This document shows positions 32,045 through 40,775 of a DNA stretch of 64,000 nt, piece by piece. The first letter of the stretch is position 1. The number at the start of each line of letters is the position of its first letter. Position numbers and translations under genes: made by a program. The DNA comes from Saccharopolyspora hordei (GTDB lineage Bacteria; Actinomycetota; Actinomycetes; Mycobacteriales; Pseudonocardiaceae). The notes beneath the pieces are model-generated. The model saw only the letters and a list, made by a program, of their open reading frames with translations. It did not search any database and was not told the origin of the DNA. Location: the NCBI RefSeq assembly GCF_013410345.1, contig NZ_JACCFJ010000001.1, forward strand, positions 372,001 through 436,000, read 5' to 3'.

Positions 32045-33136
32045 TCAGCGAGCAGCGGGGACAGCGGGGTCGATCCGGGCCAGCTCGGCCAGCACGCGCT
32101 GCGCCGCCTTCGCCACCGGGCCGCGGCGCCGCAGCCGGGCCGCCAGCCCGCCGCGGTCGAGGAGGGCCGGGAGCTGCGGCTCGGCCCGCACCGCGGCCAG
32201 CACCTCGGCACCGACCGCCCGCGCCACGTCGGCGGTGCGGAGCCCGCCGGGCGCGGGACCGCGCACCACCAGGCGGACCGGTCCCGCCGCGTGGTCGGCG
32301 ACCGTGGCCACCACCCGCTCGGCCGCGGCGACCGCGCGGACCTCCGCGGGGACGACGACCACCGCGAGGTCGGCCTCCCGCAGCGCCGCGGTGGCCGGGT
32401 CGGGCAGCGCTCGCGGCACGTCGCACACCACGACGTCACCGGCGCGCCGACCGGCCGCCAGCACCGCGCGCACGCCTTCCGGCGTCAGCCCGCTGGACGG
32501 ACCGTCGCGGTCGCAGGACAGCACCGCGACGGCACCGGAGCCGACCCGGCGTTCGGGCAGCGCCTCGTGCAGCGCGCTCGCACCGAGCCGACCGGCGCCG
32601 ACGGCCAGTCCTGACCAGCGCAGCCCCTCGTCGGCCTCGGTGCCCACCGCGAGGTCGACACCGCCGCCCAACGGGTCGCAGTCGACCAGCAGCGCCCGCG
32701 CACCACCGCGGGCCGCCAGCACCGCGGCGGCGGTGGCGAGCACGGAGGCCCCGGCGCCGCCGCAGCCGCCGAGCACCGCGAGGACCCGCCCGTCCCGCGC
32801 CGGAGCGTCCGCGACGTCGGCCAGCAGCTCGATCAGCGCGGTCTCGTCGGCGGGCAGCGCGATCACCTGCTCCGCACCGACCTCGAACGCGGTCCGCCAC
32901 AGCTCCGGGGTCGGGTCGCGGCAGAGCACGACGACCCCGGGTCTTCGCGGCAACCCCTCGGCCGCGCCCTCGGCGGCGGCCGCAGCGTCGAGCAGCACCA
33001 CCGGCGCCGCGCGCCAGGCGGGTGCGGACACCGCGTGGGCTCGCGCGAGGTCTCCCCCGGCCGCGGCGGCCAGCCGAGCGGCCTCGTCGGCCAGGTCGGC
33101 GTCTCGGGCGACGAGGAGCGGACGTGCAGCAGCCAT
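32045..33136 (-). CDS. Septum-site-determining / CpaE-like ATPase (Ssd, MinD superfamily)
   Basis: The 363-residue product has an N-terminal receiver-like domain and a C-terminal ParA/MinD-type NTPase domain starting at LAVLGGCGGAGASVLATAAA, a deviant Walker A in which the usual signature lysines are absent, followed by LLVDCDPLGGGVDL. CpaE/Ssd proteins localise the Tad apparatus and in mycobacteria Rv3660c affects division. The degenerate P-loop is a family feature. ATG 33136 has GGAAGGA upstream. It is the first gene of the tad operon. Confidence 0.88.
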   Translation of the reverse strand: MAAARPLLVARDADLADEAARLAAAAGGDLARAHAVSAPAWRAAPVVLLDAAAAAEGAAEGLPRRPGVVVLCRDPTPELWRTAFEVGAEQVIALPADETALIELLADVADAPARDGRVLAVLGGCGGAGASVLATAAAVLAARGGARALLVDCDPLGGGVDLAVGTEADEGLRWSGLAVGAGRLGASALHEALPERRVGSGAVAVLSCDRDGPSSGLTPEGVRAVLAAGRRAGDVVVCDVPRALPDPATAALREADLAVVVVPAEVRAVAAAERVVATVADHAAGPVRLVVRGPAPGGLRTADVARAVGAEVLAAVRAEPQLPALLDRGGLAARLRRRGPVAKAAQRVLAELARIDPAVPAAR

Positions 33137-33249
33137 GACGGGACCGTCCTTCCAGCGGGTTCGGAATCGAGAGCGGAGCACCGAACGGCTCGCTCGACGA
33201 GACCACCGTGGACCGGGAGCCGAACGCCGCCAAGGAGGTTTCCGGAATC

Positions 33250-33258
33250 TGTGGACAA
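33250..33258 (-). promoter_or_regulatory. DnaA-box match upstream of the tad operon
   Basis: TGTGGACAA is the exact complement of TTGTCCACA. A one-mismatch copy follows at 33269-33277 in the same orientation. Confidence 0.35.
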
Positions 33259-33434
33259 ACCACGTCACTGTGGACGACTACGCCCACACGAAAGAGTTGG
33301 AGCGAATTCGAGTCCGCCCGCACACATCAGGGGAATTCGGTTCGGCAGACGGGGAGGAACACCCGGCGCGCGATCGGACCTCCGCGGCCGGGCGGCGGCA
33401 CCGAGGAACGCCGGACCACCGGTCGTGGGAAGGG

Positions 33435-33520
33435 GACGACCCCCGCCAGGGGGGAGGGACGGGGGTCGTCGTCAGTTCAGCTCCGGGGGGTCGAGCTGAA
33501 CCTGTCCGGCCGCGCCGGAC
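33435..33520. repeat. Three tandem hairpins in the tad/HAD intergenic region
   Basis: The stems are 33435-33445/33460-33470 (11 bp), 33475-33483/33493-33501 (9 bp) and 33504-33510/33514-33520 (7 bp). The 610-bp region (33137-33747) lies between divergent genes and has no convincing protein frame, so the hairpins may end or form an unannotated RNA. Confidence 0.5.
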
Positions 33521-33734
33521 TGCACCACTGTATCCCGGAGATCGCCCGCAATGCCCCCCGTCCATTTGAGGGAACGTTATTGCGCTCAGTGCGCGCTACG
33601 AGGTAGTGGCATTCTTTCGAGTCAAGCAAGTTTTCCCACTAGTCGGAAATTCCCAGGCAGAATTGCACGCAGCGTGAACGAACACTGGTCTGATCCAGTG
33701 CACACGCACAGCCGCCGCGGCCCACGACGGCTCG

Positions 33735-33740
33735 TATGCT
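33735..33740 (+). promoter_or_regulatory. -10 element TATGCT for a leaderless HAD transcript
   Basis: TATGCT ends seven bases before the GTG start and no Shine-Dalgarno is present, so transcription probably begins at or next to the start codon. Confidence 0.5.
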
Positions 33741-33747
33741 GTGCGGC

Positions 33748-34575
33748 GTGACAGAGCCCGCGAACCCCGCGCCCCGCACCGGACACCGGGTGGCGGCGTT
33801 CTTCGACCTGGACAAGACGATCATCGCCAAGTCGAGCACGCTCGCCTTCAGCCGGCCGTTCTTCCAGGAGGGGCTGATCAACCGGCGGGCCGTGCTGAAG
33901 AGCGCGTACGCCCAGTTCGTGTTCATGCTGGCCGGCGCCGACAGCGACCAGATGGACCGGATGCGCGCGCACATCACCTCGCTGTGCACCGGGTGGGACG
34001 TCGAGCAGGTCAACGCGATCGTCGAGGAGACCCTGCACGACATCGTCGACCCGCTGGTCTACAAGGAAGCCACCCAGCTCATCGCCGAGCACAAGGAGCA
34101 GGGCCACGACATCGTCGTGCTGTCCGCCTCCGGCCAGGAGGTCGTCGCCCCGATCGCGAAGCTGCTCGGCGCCGACCACTGGTCGGGCACCCGGATGGTG
34201 GTGGCCGACGGCCGCTACACCGGCGAGGTCGAGTTCTACTGCTCGGCGGAGAACAAGGCGGTCGCCGCCCGCGACCTGGCCGAGGAGCACGGCTACGACC
34301 TGTCCCAGTGCCACGCCTACTCGGACTCGATCTCCGACCTGCCGCTGCTGGAAGCCGTCGGGCACCCCACCGTGATCAACCCGGACCGCGCGCTGCGCAA
34401 GGAGGCGGTGCAGCGCGGCTGGCCGTCGCTGGCCTTCGACCACCCGGTGTCGCTGCGCGCCCGGATCCCCACCCCCTCCCGCGCGGCGGTCACCGCGGCC
34501 GGGGTCGGGACGGCCGCGGTCGCCGCGGCCGGTGCCGCGTGGTGGGGGCTGCGCGCCTGGCGGCGCCGACGCTGA
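33748..34575 (+). CDS. HAD-IB phosphatase (SerB-like), membrane-anchored at the C-terminus
   Basis: The 275-residue product has HAD motif I FFDLDKTIIAKSS, motif II VVLSASGQEVV, and motifs III/IV in NKAVAARDL and YSDSISDLPLLEAVG, with cap residues typical of the IB group. A hydrophobic helix near residues 245-268 followed by RRRR suggests C-terminal membrane attachment. It likely dephosphorylates a small metabolite; a phosphoserine-like or lysophospholipid-type substrate is possible. It corresponds to Rv3661. GTG 33748 is probably used in a leaderless mRNA. Confidence 0.88.
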   Translation: MTEPANPAPRTGHRVAAFFDLDKTIIAKSSTLAFSRPFFQEGLINRRAVLKSAYAQFVFMLAGADSDQMDRMRAHITSLCTGWDVEQVNAIVEETLHDIVDPLVYKEATQLIAEHKEQGHDIVVLSASGQEVVAPIAKLLGADHWSGTRMVVADGRYTGEVEFYCSAENKAVAARDLAEEHGYDLSQCHAYSDSISDLPLLEAVGHPTVINPDRALRKEAVQRGWPSLAFDHPVSLRARIPTPSRAAVTAAGVGTAAVAAAGAAWWGLRAWRRRR

Positions 34576-34641
34576 GCCGACGTGGCGTTTCCGCTGGTCG
34601 GACAGCACGGCCGGGGCGTCCGGGCCCACCGGCCAGAACCC

Positions 34642-34670
34642 TTGCAGTGACGGGCGTCACCGTCTACAAA
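34642..34670 (+). promoter_or_regulatory. Strong sigma-A-type promoter of the ncRNA
   Basis: TTGCAG (34642-34647) and TACAAA (34665-34670) are separated by exactly 17 bases. Transcription should start near 34677. Confidence 0.7.
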
Positions 34671-34676
34671 TGGAGG

Positions 34677-34912
34677 TGCGGACCCTGGTCGGCCAGGGAC
34701 GTTACGGAGGAGAAGTAGCGTCCACCCTGATCAGGCTCCGCGCGCGAGGCCCGGAGCACCCACGCGTTGCCGCACACAAGGCTGGTCGTTCCACGGGGTT
34801 GCGTACCGGGACGCCGGACGCCTAGCCCAGACGTTACGACATGAGTGCACGCTTGGTAACCCGAGCGCTCGCGCGAGGGCGGCGCCCGCCGATCCGTTCG
34901 GCGGGCGCCGCC
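34677..34912 (+). ncRNA. Candidate Ms1/MTS2823-like small RNA
   Basis: A roughly 236-nt segment lies between a near-consensus promoter and a 15-bp perfect hairpin (34878-34892 with 34898-34912, 5-base loop) and encodes no plausible protein. It includes internal hairpin-forming parts (CCCTGG/CCAGGG; CCTGATCAGG). As I recall, M. tuberculosis MTS2823 (ncRv13661), homologous to M. smegmatis Ms1, lies just downstream of Rv3661 on the same strand, which is the identical position here. Ms1 binds core RNA polymerase lacking sigma. Homology is inferred from synteny, size and signals, not from an alignment. Confidence 0.6.
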
Positions 34913-34967
34913 GTACGTCCGCACCCGCGCGCGGACCGCCTCCGCGGTGGCATCTTCCGCCCACGCC

Positions 34968-34984
34968 GGTCAACAGCGTTGACC
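34968..34984. promoter_or_regulatory. Inverted repeat upstream of nagZ
   Basis: GGTCAAC-AGC-GTTGACC is a perfect 7-bp inverted repeat 92 bases before the nagZ start, suitable for a dimeric repressor. It does not match the DasR box. Confidence 0.45.
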
Positions 34985-34999
34985 CGCCGTAGTGATGTG

Positions 35000-35009
35000 A
35001 GTAACTTCC
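35000..35009 (+). promoter_or_regulatory. AGTAACTTCC element shared with the murR promoter
   Basis: AGTAACTTCC resembles AGTAAGTTTCC found directly before the murR start (41926-41936). A common MurR-type operator is possible. Confidence 0.35.
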
Positions 35010-35075
35010 GAGATCGTCCGATTTCGTGGTGAACTTCTACCGCTTGGCGAAGATCCGCCCCGCAGGGAGGCGACC

Positions 35076-36848
35076 GTGTCCCCGAAGACCCGCACGCGCC
35101 GCGCCGCGACCGCGCTCAGCGCCCTCGCCGTCGGGGCGGTGGCGATCACCGCGACCGGTGGCGCCTCCGGACCGCAGCGGCCCGCCGACATCCTCCAGGA
35201 CATGACGCTGGAGGAGAAGGTGGGGCAGCTCTTCGTCACCTACGCCTACGGTCGCACCGCCGACACCGCGCACCCGAAGAACCAGGAGGAGTTCGGGGTC
35301 GACACGCCCGCGCAGGTGGTGCAGAAGTACCACCTCGGCGGCATCATCCACTTCACCTGGACCGACAGCCTCCACGACCCGGTGCAGATCGCCGAGCTGT
35401 CCAACGGCCTGCAGGAGGCCGCGGTCGACTCCGGCGCCGGGGTGCCGCTGCTGATCTCCACCGACCAGGAGCAGGGCCAGGTCACCCGCATCGGCGAGCC
35501 CGCGACCCAGTTCCCCGGCAACATGGCGCTCGGCGCCGGCCGCAGCCCCGAGGACGCCGAGCGCGCCGCCGCGATCACCGGCCAGGAGCTGCGCGCGATG
35601 GGGCTGAACCTGGACTTCGCGCCCAGCGGCGACGTCAACGTCAACCCGTCGAACCCGGTGATCGGGGTCCGCTCCTTCTCCTCCGACCCGGCGCTGGCCG
35701 CGCAGCTCACCGCCGCGCAGGTCCGCGGCTACGAGGACTCCGCCGGGCCCGGCGAGACGGTGTCGGGCTCGGTCAAGCACTTCCCCGGGCACGGCGACAC
35801 CAACCAGGACAGCCACACCTCGCTGCCGGTGATCGAGCACGACCGGCAGCAGTGGGAGCAGCTGGACGCCCCGCCGTTCCGGGAGGCCATCGGCGCCGGG
35901 ACCGACGCGGTGATGAGCGCGCACATCGTGGTGCCGAAGCTGGACGACTCCGGTGAGCCCTCGACGCTGTCGCCGAACGTGCTCACCGGGATGCTCCGCG
36001 ACGAGCTCGGCTTCCAGGGCGTCATCATCACCGACTCGCTGCAGATGGAAGGCGTGCGGCAGGAGCACCCGGACGCCGAGATCCCGGTGCTGGCGCTCAA
36101 GGCCGGGGCGGACCTGCTGCTCATGCCGAAGGACCTGCAGACCGCCATCGACGGGGTGATCGGGGCGGTGCGCAGCGGTGAGCTCAGCGAGCAGCGCATC
36201 GACGAGAGCGTGCAGCGGGTCCTGGCGCTGAAGGCCGCGCGGGGCGTGCTGGACGACCCGTTCGTCGACGTCTCCCGGGTGGACCAGGTCGTCGGCTCGC
36301 AGGAGCACCGCGACGCCGCGCAGGCGATCACCGACCGCACCACGACGCTGCTGCGCAACGACGGCGTGCTGCCGCTGCAGCCACCGGCCCGGATGTTCGT
36401 CACCGGGGCCGGGGACGAGGCCACCGCCGCGCTGGCCGAGCGGATCGGCGCGCGCGGGCCGCAGACCTCGGCGCTGGACACCGGCCTGCAGCCCACACCG
36501 GAGCAGATCGCCCAGGCCGTCGAGCAGGCGCAGCAGCACGACGTCACCGTGGTGCTCACCAACGCCGCGTGGAACGAGGACAACGCCGCGCAGCGAGACC
36601 TGGTCCGCGCCCTGCAGGAGACCGGCAAGCCGGTCGTCGCGGTCGCCGTCCGCGACCCCTACGACGCGGCCCACGTCGACGTGCCCGCCTGGATCGCCAC
36701 CTACTCGGACAAGCCGGTGGCGATGGAGTCGCTGGCCAAGGTGCTCTTCGGCGAGACCACCCCGGTGGGCAAGCTGCCGGTCCCGGTGCCGGACCCGAAC
36801 CGCCCGGGCACCGACGCCTACCCCTTCGGCCACGGCCTGGGCTGGTGA
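35076..36848 (+). CDS. nagZ: Secreted beta-N-acetylglucosaminidase, GH3 (NagZ type)
   Basis: The 590-residue exported enzyme should release terminal GlcNAc from peptidoglycan fragments. A signal peptide precedes a GH3 TIM barrel with the nucleophile in GVIITDSLQMEG (Asp320) and the Asp-His acid/base pair of bacterial NagZ in KHFPGHGDTNQDSH (Asp245, His247). A second alpha/beta domain (about residues 410-590) follows, as in Bacillus NagZ and unlike the one-domain cytoplasmic E. coli enzyme. GTG 35076 has GGGAGG upstream. It heads a three-gene run with namZ and an AmiE-like gene, matching the nagZ/namZ/amiE set of Bacillus. Confidence 0.93.
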   Translation: MSPKTRTRRAATALSALAVGAVAITATGGASGPQRPADILQDMTLEEKVGQLFVTYAYGRTADTAHPKNQEEFGVDTPAQVVQKYHLGGIIHFTWTDSLHDPVQIAELSNGLQEAAVDSGAGVPLLISTDQEQGQVTRIGEPATQFPGNMALGAGRSPEDAERAAAITGQELRAMGLNLDFAPSGDVNVNPSNPVIGVRSFSSDPALAAQLTAAQVRGYEDSAGPGETVSGSVKHFPGHGDTNQDSHTSLPVIEHDRQQWEQLDAPPFREAIGAGTDAVMSAHIVVPKLDDSGEPSTLSPNVLTGMLRDELGFQGVIITDSLQMEGVRQEHPDAEIPVLALKAGADLLLMPKDLQTAIDGVIGAVRSGELSEQRIDESVQRVLALKAARGVLDDPFVDVSRVDQVVGSQEHRDAAQAITDRTTTLLRNDGVLPLQPPARMFVTGAGDEATAALAERIGARGPQTSALDTGLQPTPEQIAQAVEQAQQHDVTVVLTNAAWNEDNAAQRDLVRALQETGKPVVAVAVRDPYDAAHVDVPAWIATYSDKPVAMESLAKVLFGETTPVGKLPVPVPDPNRPGTDAYPFGHGLGW

Positions 36849-36854
36849 GGCCGC

Positions 36855-38108
36855 GTGGCTGAGTTCCGGCTCAACCGGCGCAGCCTGCTCACCGCGGCCG
36901 CGCTGGGGGCCCCTGCCGCCGCGGTGGCCTCCGCCTGCTCCGCGCCGCAGCAGGCGGACCTCGGCTTCGAGGTCCGCACCGGCGCGGACGTGCTCGCCGG
37001 GCGGGACTTCGACGACGTCCGGGGCCGGCGCATCGGGGTGGTGACCAACCCGACCGGCGTGCTGTCGTCGCTGGAGCACGTCGTCGACGCCATGCAGGCC
37101 AGCGGGGCGGTCGACGTCGTCGCAGTCTTCGGGCCCGAGCACGGGTTCCGCGGCACCTCGCAGGCGGGCGGGTCGGAGGGCGACCACCGCGACCCGCGCA
37201 CCGGGCTGCCGGTGTACGACGCGTACGGGGCGGACGCGGCGAAGCTGGCGGAGATGTTCCGCAAGGCGCGCGTCGAGCAGGTGGTCTTCGACATCGCCGA
37301 CGTGGGCGCCCGCTTCTACACCTACATCTGGACGATGTACACCGCGATGCAGGCCGCGCAGCAGGTCGGGGCCGGTTTCCTGGTGCTGGACCGGCCGAAC
37401 CCGATCGGCGGGCTGGTCGCCGGGCCGCGGCTGGACCCGCGGTTCGCCTCCGGCGTCGGGGTGCTGCCGATCGTGCAGCAGCACGGGATGACCGTCGGCG
37501 AGCTGGCGCGGATGTTCGACCGCGTGTACTTGCCGGAACCGCTGCCGCAGCTCAACGTGGTGCGGGTGGAGGGCTGGAAGGGGCGTGCGGCGGACACCGG
37601 ACTGCCTTGGGTGCCGCCCAGCCCGAACATGCCGACCCAGGACACCGCCAAGCTGTACCCCGGGACCGGCCTGTTCGAGGGCACGGTGCTCTCCGAGGGC
37701 CGCGGCACCACCCGGCCGTTCGAGATCATCGGGGCGCCGGGCATCGACTGGCGGTGGGCCGAGGACCTCAACGCGGCCGAGCTGCCCGGGGTGCGCTTCC
37801 GCGAGACCGCCTTCGTGCCGACCTTCTCCAAGCACGCGAACACCCTCTGCGGCGGGGTGCAGGTGCACCGGACCGGCGACGACGTCGACCCGATCCGCAC
37901 CGCGGTCACCATGATCGTCACCGCGCGGCGCCGCTACCCGCAGGTGTTCGGCTGGCGACCCGACGACATGATCGACAAGCTGTCCGGCTCCGACCGGTTG
38001 CGCACGATGGTCGACCGCGGTGCCGACGCGGCCGAGATCGTCGATTCGTGGCAGGACGACGTCACCGACTTCCGACGACAACGCGAACCGCACCTGCTGT
38101 ACCGCTGA
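36855..38108 (+). CDS. namZ: Exo-beta-N-acetylmuramidase (NamZ, DUF1343/GH171)
   Basis: The 417-residue product belongs to the DUF1343 family, whose Bacillus member YbbC/NamZ removes terminal MurNAc from peptidoglycan chains. Conserved blocks include VVTNPTGVL, FGPEHGFRG, FDIADVGARFYTYIWTM, LDRPNPIGG and SPNMPTQDTAKLYPGTGLFE. The N-terminus has a twin-arginine motif (LNRRSLLTAAALG) and a possible lipobox (ASAC), so it is probably a Tat-exported lipoprotein. It starts six bases after nagZ and ends 12 bases before the next gene, so one operon is likely. The pair would strip GlcNAc and MurNAc alternately. Confidence 0.9.
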   Translation: MAEFRLNRRSLLTAAALGAPAAAVASACSAPQQADLGFEVRTGADVLAGRDFDDVRGRRIGVVTNPTGVLSSLEHVVDAMQASGAVDVVAVFGPEHGFRGTSQAGGSEGDHRDPRTGLPVYDAYGADAAKLAEMFRKARVEQVVFDIADVGARFYTYIWTMYTAMQAAQQVGAGFLVLDRPNPIGGLVAGPRLDPRFASGVGVLPIVQQHGMTVGELARMFDRVYLPEPLPQLNVVRVEGWKGRAADTGLPWVPPSPNMPTQDTAKLYPGTGLFEGTVLSEGRGTTRPFEIIGAPGIDWRWAEDLNAAELPGVRFRETAFVPTFSKHANTLCGGVQVHRTGDDVDPIRTAVTMIVTARRRYPQVFGWRPDDMIDKLSGSDRLRTMVDRGADAAEIVDSWQDDVTDFRRQREPHLLYR

Positions 38109-38120
38109 GGGGGAAGCAGA

Positions 38121-39857
38121 ATGGGCAGGACGATCTTGGCGGCCGTGGCGCTGCTGTCGGTCACCGCGCTGACCGGTTCCGCGACCGCGTCTCCCGAGGA
38201 GGCCGGCGGGCGCTTCGACCGCCCGCAGCAGGACTTCGCCCCCGCCTGGACCGTGCTGCGCGACGGCACCCCCGAAGAGGTGGGGCTCGACCCGGCCCCG
38301 ATCGACGCGGCGCTGGAGCAGGTCGCGGCGTGGGTGGAGCGGACGCCGGACCTGGAGCACCCGATGTACGCGGGTGCGGTGAGCCTGCTGGTGCACGACG
38401 GCGTGGTGGTGCGGCGCGAGGCGGTCGGCGACGAGGTCCGCTACACCGACCGCGAGGGCACCGAACTGCCCGTCGAGCAGCGGGAGCCGGTGCGCACCGA
38501 CACGATCTTCGACGTCGCCTCCGTCAGCAAGCTGTTCACCTCGATCGCGGCGCTGCAGCTGGTCGACGACGGCGAGCTGGACCTGGACGCCCCGGTGGCC
38601 CAGTACCTGCCCGAGTTCGGCGTCAACGGCAAGCAGGACATCACCGTCGAGCAGCTGCTCACGCACACCTCCGGCCTGCAGGCCCAGGCGCAGCTGTGGG
38701 AGCTGCCGCCGGAGCAGCGGATCCCGTGGATCATGCAGCTGACCCCGGAGCACGCGCCCGGCACGCACTACACCTACTCCGACCCGAACATGATCACGCT
38801 CGGCCTGGTGGTCGAGCGCCTCGCCGGGGAGCCGCTGGACCGGGTGGTGGCCGAGCGGATCACCGGGCCGCTGGGCATGCGCGACACCGGCTACAACCCG
38901 CCCGCCGACGAGCTGCACCGCATCGCGGCCACGGAGTTCCAGGTCGACCCGCCGCGCGGCATGGTGCGCGGCCAGGTGCACGACGAGAACGCCTGGTCGC
39001 TGGGCGGTGTCGCGGGGCAGGCCGGCGTCTTCTCCACCGCCGACGACCTGGCGACGCTGGGCCAGGCGCTGCTCAACGGCGGCACCTACGCGGGCAACCG
39101 CATCCTGTCCGAGGACAGCGTGCGGCGGATGCTGACCGACTACAACGACGCCTTCCCCGGCCACGCGCACGGCCTCGGCTTCGAGCTCGACCAGCGCTGG
39201 TACATGGCCGGGCTCAGCGCCCCGCACACCGCCGGGCACACCGGGTTCACCGGGACGTCGCTGGTGATCGACCCGCTGTCGCGGTCGGTCGCGGTGCTGC
39301 TGACCAACCGGGTGCACCCGTCGCGCGAGTGGGGGTCGAACAACCGGGCCCGGCAGGCGCTGGCCCAGGGCTTGGCGCAGGCGCTCGCGGTGCGGCCGGA
39401 GTTCGGCTCGCAGTCCTGGTACACCGACCGCGCGGGCACGTTGACCACCGACCCGCTGGGACCGGTCGCCGGACCGGTGCAGGTCTCGTTCAGCGCGTTC
39501 GTGGACACCCAGCGGGACAGCGACGGGACCGACCCGCTGCTGCTGGAGTCCAGCGTGGACGGCGGGGACTGGCGTCCGGTCCCGGTCTCGGCCGAGGGGC
39601 CCGGGGCGCCGGAGGACGACCAGCAGGAGCTGGCCGGGGCCGGGCACCGCAGTTGGTGGGAGGTCAGCGGGTCCGTCGAGGCGGAGCCGGGCCAGCGAGT
39701 GCAGCTGCGGTGGCGGTACGCGCCGGACGAGCAGTACGCCGGGCGCGGGGTGAACGTGGACGGCATCCTGGCCGCCGACCGGGACGCGACCCTGCTGGAC
39801 GGCGAGCTCCAGGCCGACCGCCTGCACGCCGAGGGCTGGACCCAGACCGACCGCTGA
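38121..39857 (+). CDS. Secreted serine hydrolase of the class C beta-lactamase family, AmiE/YbbE-like
   Basis: The 578-residue exported protein has a signal peptide and a beta-lactamase-type domain with SxxK in VASVSKLFTS, a YSDPN second motif and HTGFTGTS as third motif. By context it is the counterpart of Bacillus AmiE (YbbE), an N-acetylmuramyl-L-alanine amidase that frees MurNAc from its peptide before NamZ acts. About 150 extra C-terminal residues form a beta-rich, probably Ig-like domain not expected in YbbE. An esterase role is the alternative. ATG 38121 follows GAGGGGAAG. Confidence 0.82.
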   Translation: MGRTILAAVALLSVTALTGSATASPEEAGGRFDRPQQDFAPAWTVLRDGTPEEVGLDPAPIDAALEQVAAWVERTPDLEHPMYAGAVSLLVHDGVVVRREAVGDEVRYTDREGTELPVEQREPVRTDTIFDVASVSKLFTSIAALQLVDDGELDLDAPVAQYLPEFGVNGKQDITVEQLLTHTSGLQAQAQLWELPPEQRIPWIMQLTPEHAPGTHYTYSDPNMITLGLVVERLAGEPLDRVVAERITGPLGMRDTGYNPPADELHRIAATEFQVDPPRGMVRGQVHDENAWSLGGVAGQAGVFSTADDLATLGQALLNGGTYAGNRILSEDSVRRMLTDYNDAFPGHAHGLGFELDQRWYMAGLSAPHTAGHTGFTGTSLVIDPLSRSVAVLLTNRVHPSREWGSNNRARQALAQGLAQALAVRPEFGSQSWYTDRAGTLTTDPLGPVAGPVQVSFSAFVDTQRDSDGTDPLLLESSVDGGDWRPVPVSAEGPGAPEDDQQELAGAGHRSWWEVSGSVEAEPGQRVQLRWRYAPDEQYAGRGVNVDGILAADRDATLLDGELQADRLHAEGWTQTDR

Positions 39858-39860
39858 CCG

Positions 39861-40712
39861 TCACGGCAGCGGCTGCCAGCGGGTGGTCCCGGAGCCGGTG
39901 ACCGCGCGCCCGAACTGGACGTCGGCGAAGTGCACGCCGAACCCGGTCGTGGCCGGTCGCTGGAGCTCGCGCACGAGGTCCCGACGGGTGCGGACCGCCT
40001 CCTCCCGGTCGACGTCGGCCCACACCGGCCAGCCGGGTTCGGCGATCTGCACCGCGCTGTGCAGCGCGTCGCCGAAGGCGATGAGCCGCTGCCCGCCCGA
40101 GGTGATCACGTAGCTCGCGTGGCCCGGGGTGTGGCCGGCGGAGTACCGCACCCGCACGCCCGGGAAGACCTCCTGGCCGTCGCGGACGGTGTCGAGCTGG
40201 GCCTCCAGCCCGGCGAGCACCGCGTCGGTGACGTCCGCGGCGCGCTGGTCGCGGCGCTGCCACTCCGGCTCCGCCACCAGCACCCGCGCGGTGGTGAAGA
40301 CGCCCTCGTGCACCCAGCCGATGTGGTCGGTGTGCAGGTGGGTGATCGCGACCGCTTCGACGTCCTCCGGGGAGCGGCCCAGCGCCGCCAGGTCCTCCAG
40401 CAGCGCACCGCCACGGGTGGCGCCCACGGCCGGGTTCGCCGGGTCGTCGGGCCGGCTGCTCGGCCCGAACCCGGCGTCGACCAGCAGCGCGCGCGAGCCG
40501 CGCTCGACGAGCAGTCCCCCGATGCTGGCGACCAGCTGCCCCGTGCCGTCGAGGTGCTGGGCGCGGTCGCGCCAGTCGTCGTCCGTCGTCCCCGGGAACC
40601 AGCCGCGGGGCTTGAGCCCCACGACGCCGTCCGGGACGTAGCTGACCCGCAGGTCGCCCAGCTCGATCGACCGGAGACCGGCCACCGCGTTCCACCGCTG
40701 CTGCTCGTCCAC
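39861..40712 (-). CDS. Metallo-beta-lactamase-fold hydrolase
   Basis: The 283-residue cytoplasmic protein carries the metal-binding THLHTDHIGW (HxHxDH), a later GHTPGHASY and FGDALHS, the standard MBL ligands of the lactonase/quorum-quenching-like group. Its substrate is unknown. The product starts at GTG 40712, divergent from a marR gene; the 21-bp palindrome between them overlaps both promoters, so the regulator probably controls this gene. There is no clear Shine-Dalgarno. The 3' end lies four bases from the convergent AmiE-like gene. Confidence 0.85.
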   Translation of the reverse strand: MDEQQRWNAVAGLRSIELGDLRVSYVPDGVVGLKPRGWFPGTTDDDWRDRAQHLDGTGQLVASIGGLLVERGSRALLVDAGFGPSSRPDDPANPAVGATRGGALLEDLAALGRSPEDVEAVAITHLHTDHIGWVHEGVFTTARVLVAEPEWQRRDQRAADVTDAVLAGLEAQLDTVRDGQEVFPGVRVRYSAGHTPGHASYVITSGGQRLIAFGDALHSAVQIAEPGWPVWADVDREEAVRTRRDLVRELQRPATTGFGVHFADVQFGRAVTGSGTTRWQPLP

Positions 40713-40725
40713 GCCGAAGAACTTA

Positions 40726-40746
40726 CAACTAGAAATGTTCGAATTG
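40726..40746. promoter_or_regulatory. MarR operator palindrome
   Basis: CAACTAGAAATGTTCGAATTG is symmetric at most positions (CAAnTnGAAnnnTTCnAnTTG). It overlaps the -35 region of the marR promoter (-10 TACTCT at 40764-40769) and lies 14 bases upstream of the divergent MBL start. Confidence 0.6.
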
Positions 40747-40775
40747 CAACAGCTCCAACTTGGTACTCTCGTCGC

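Noticed and set aside
34532..35032. Small protein frames inside the proposed ncRNA
   Set aside because: They are Arg/Pro-rich, lack Shine-Dalgarno sites and overlap the promoter-to-terminator RNA unit.
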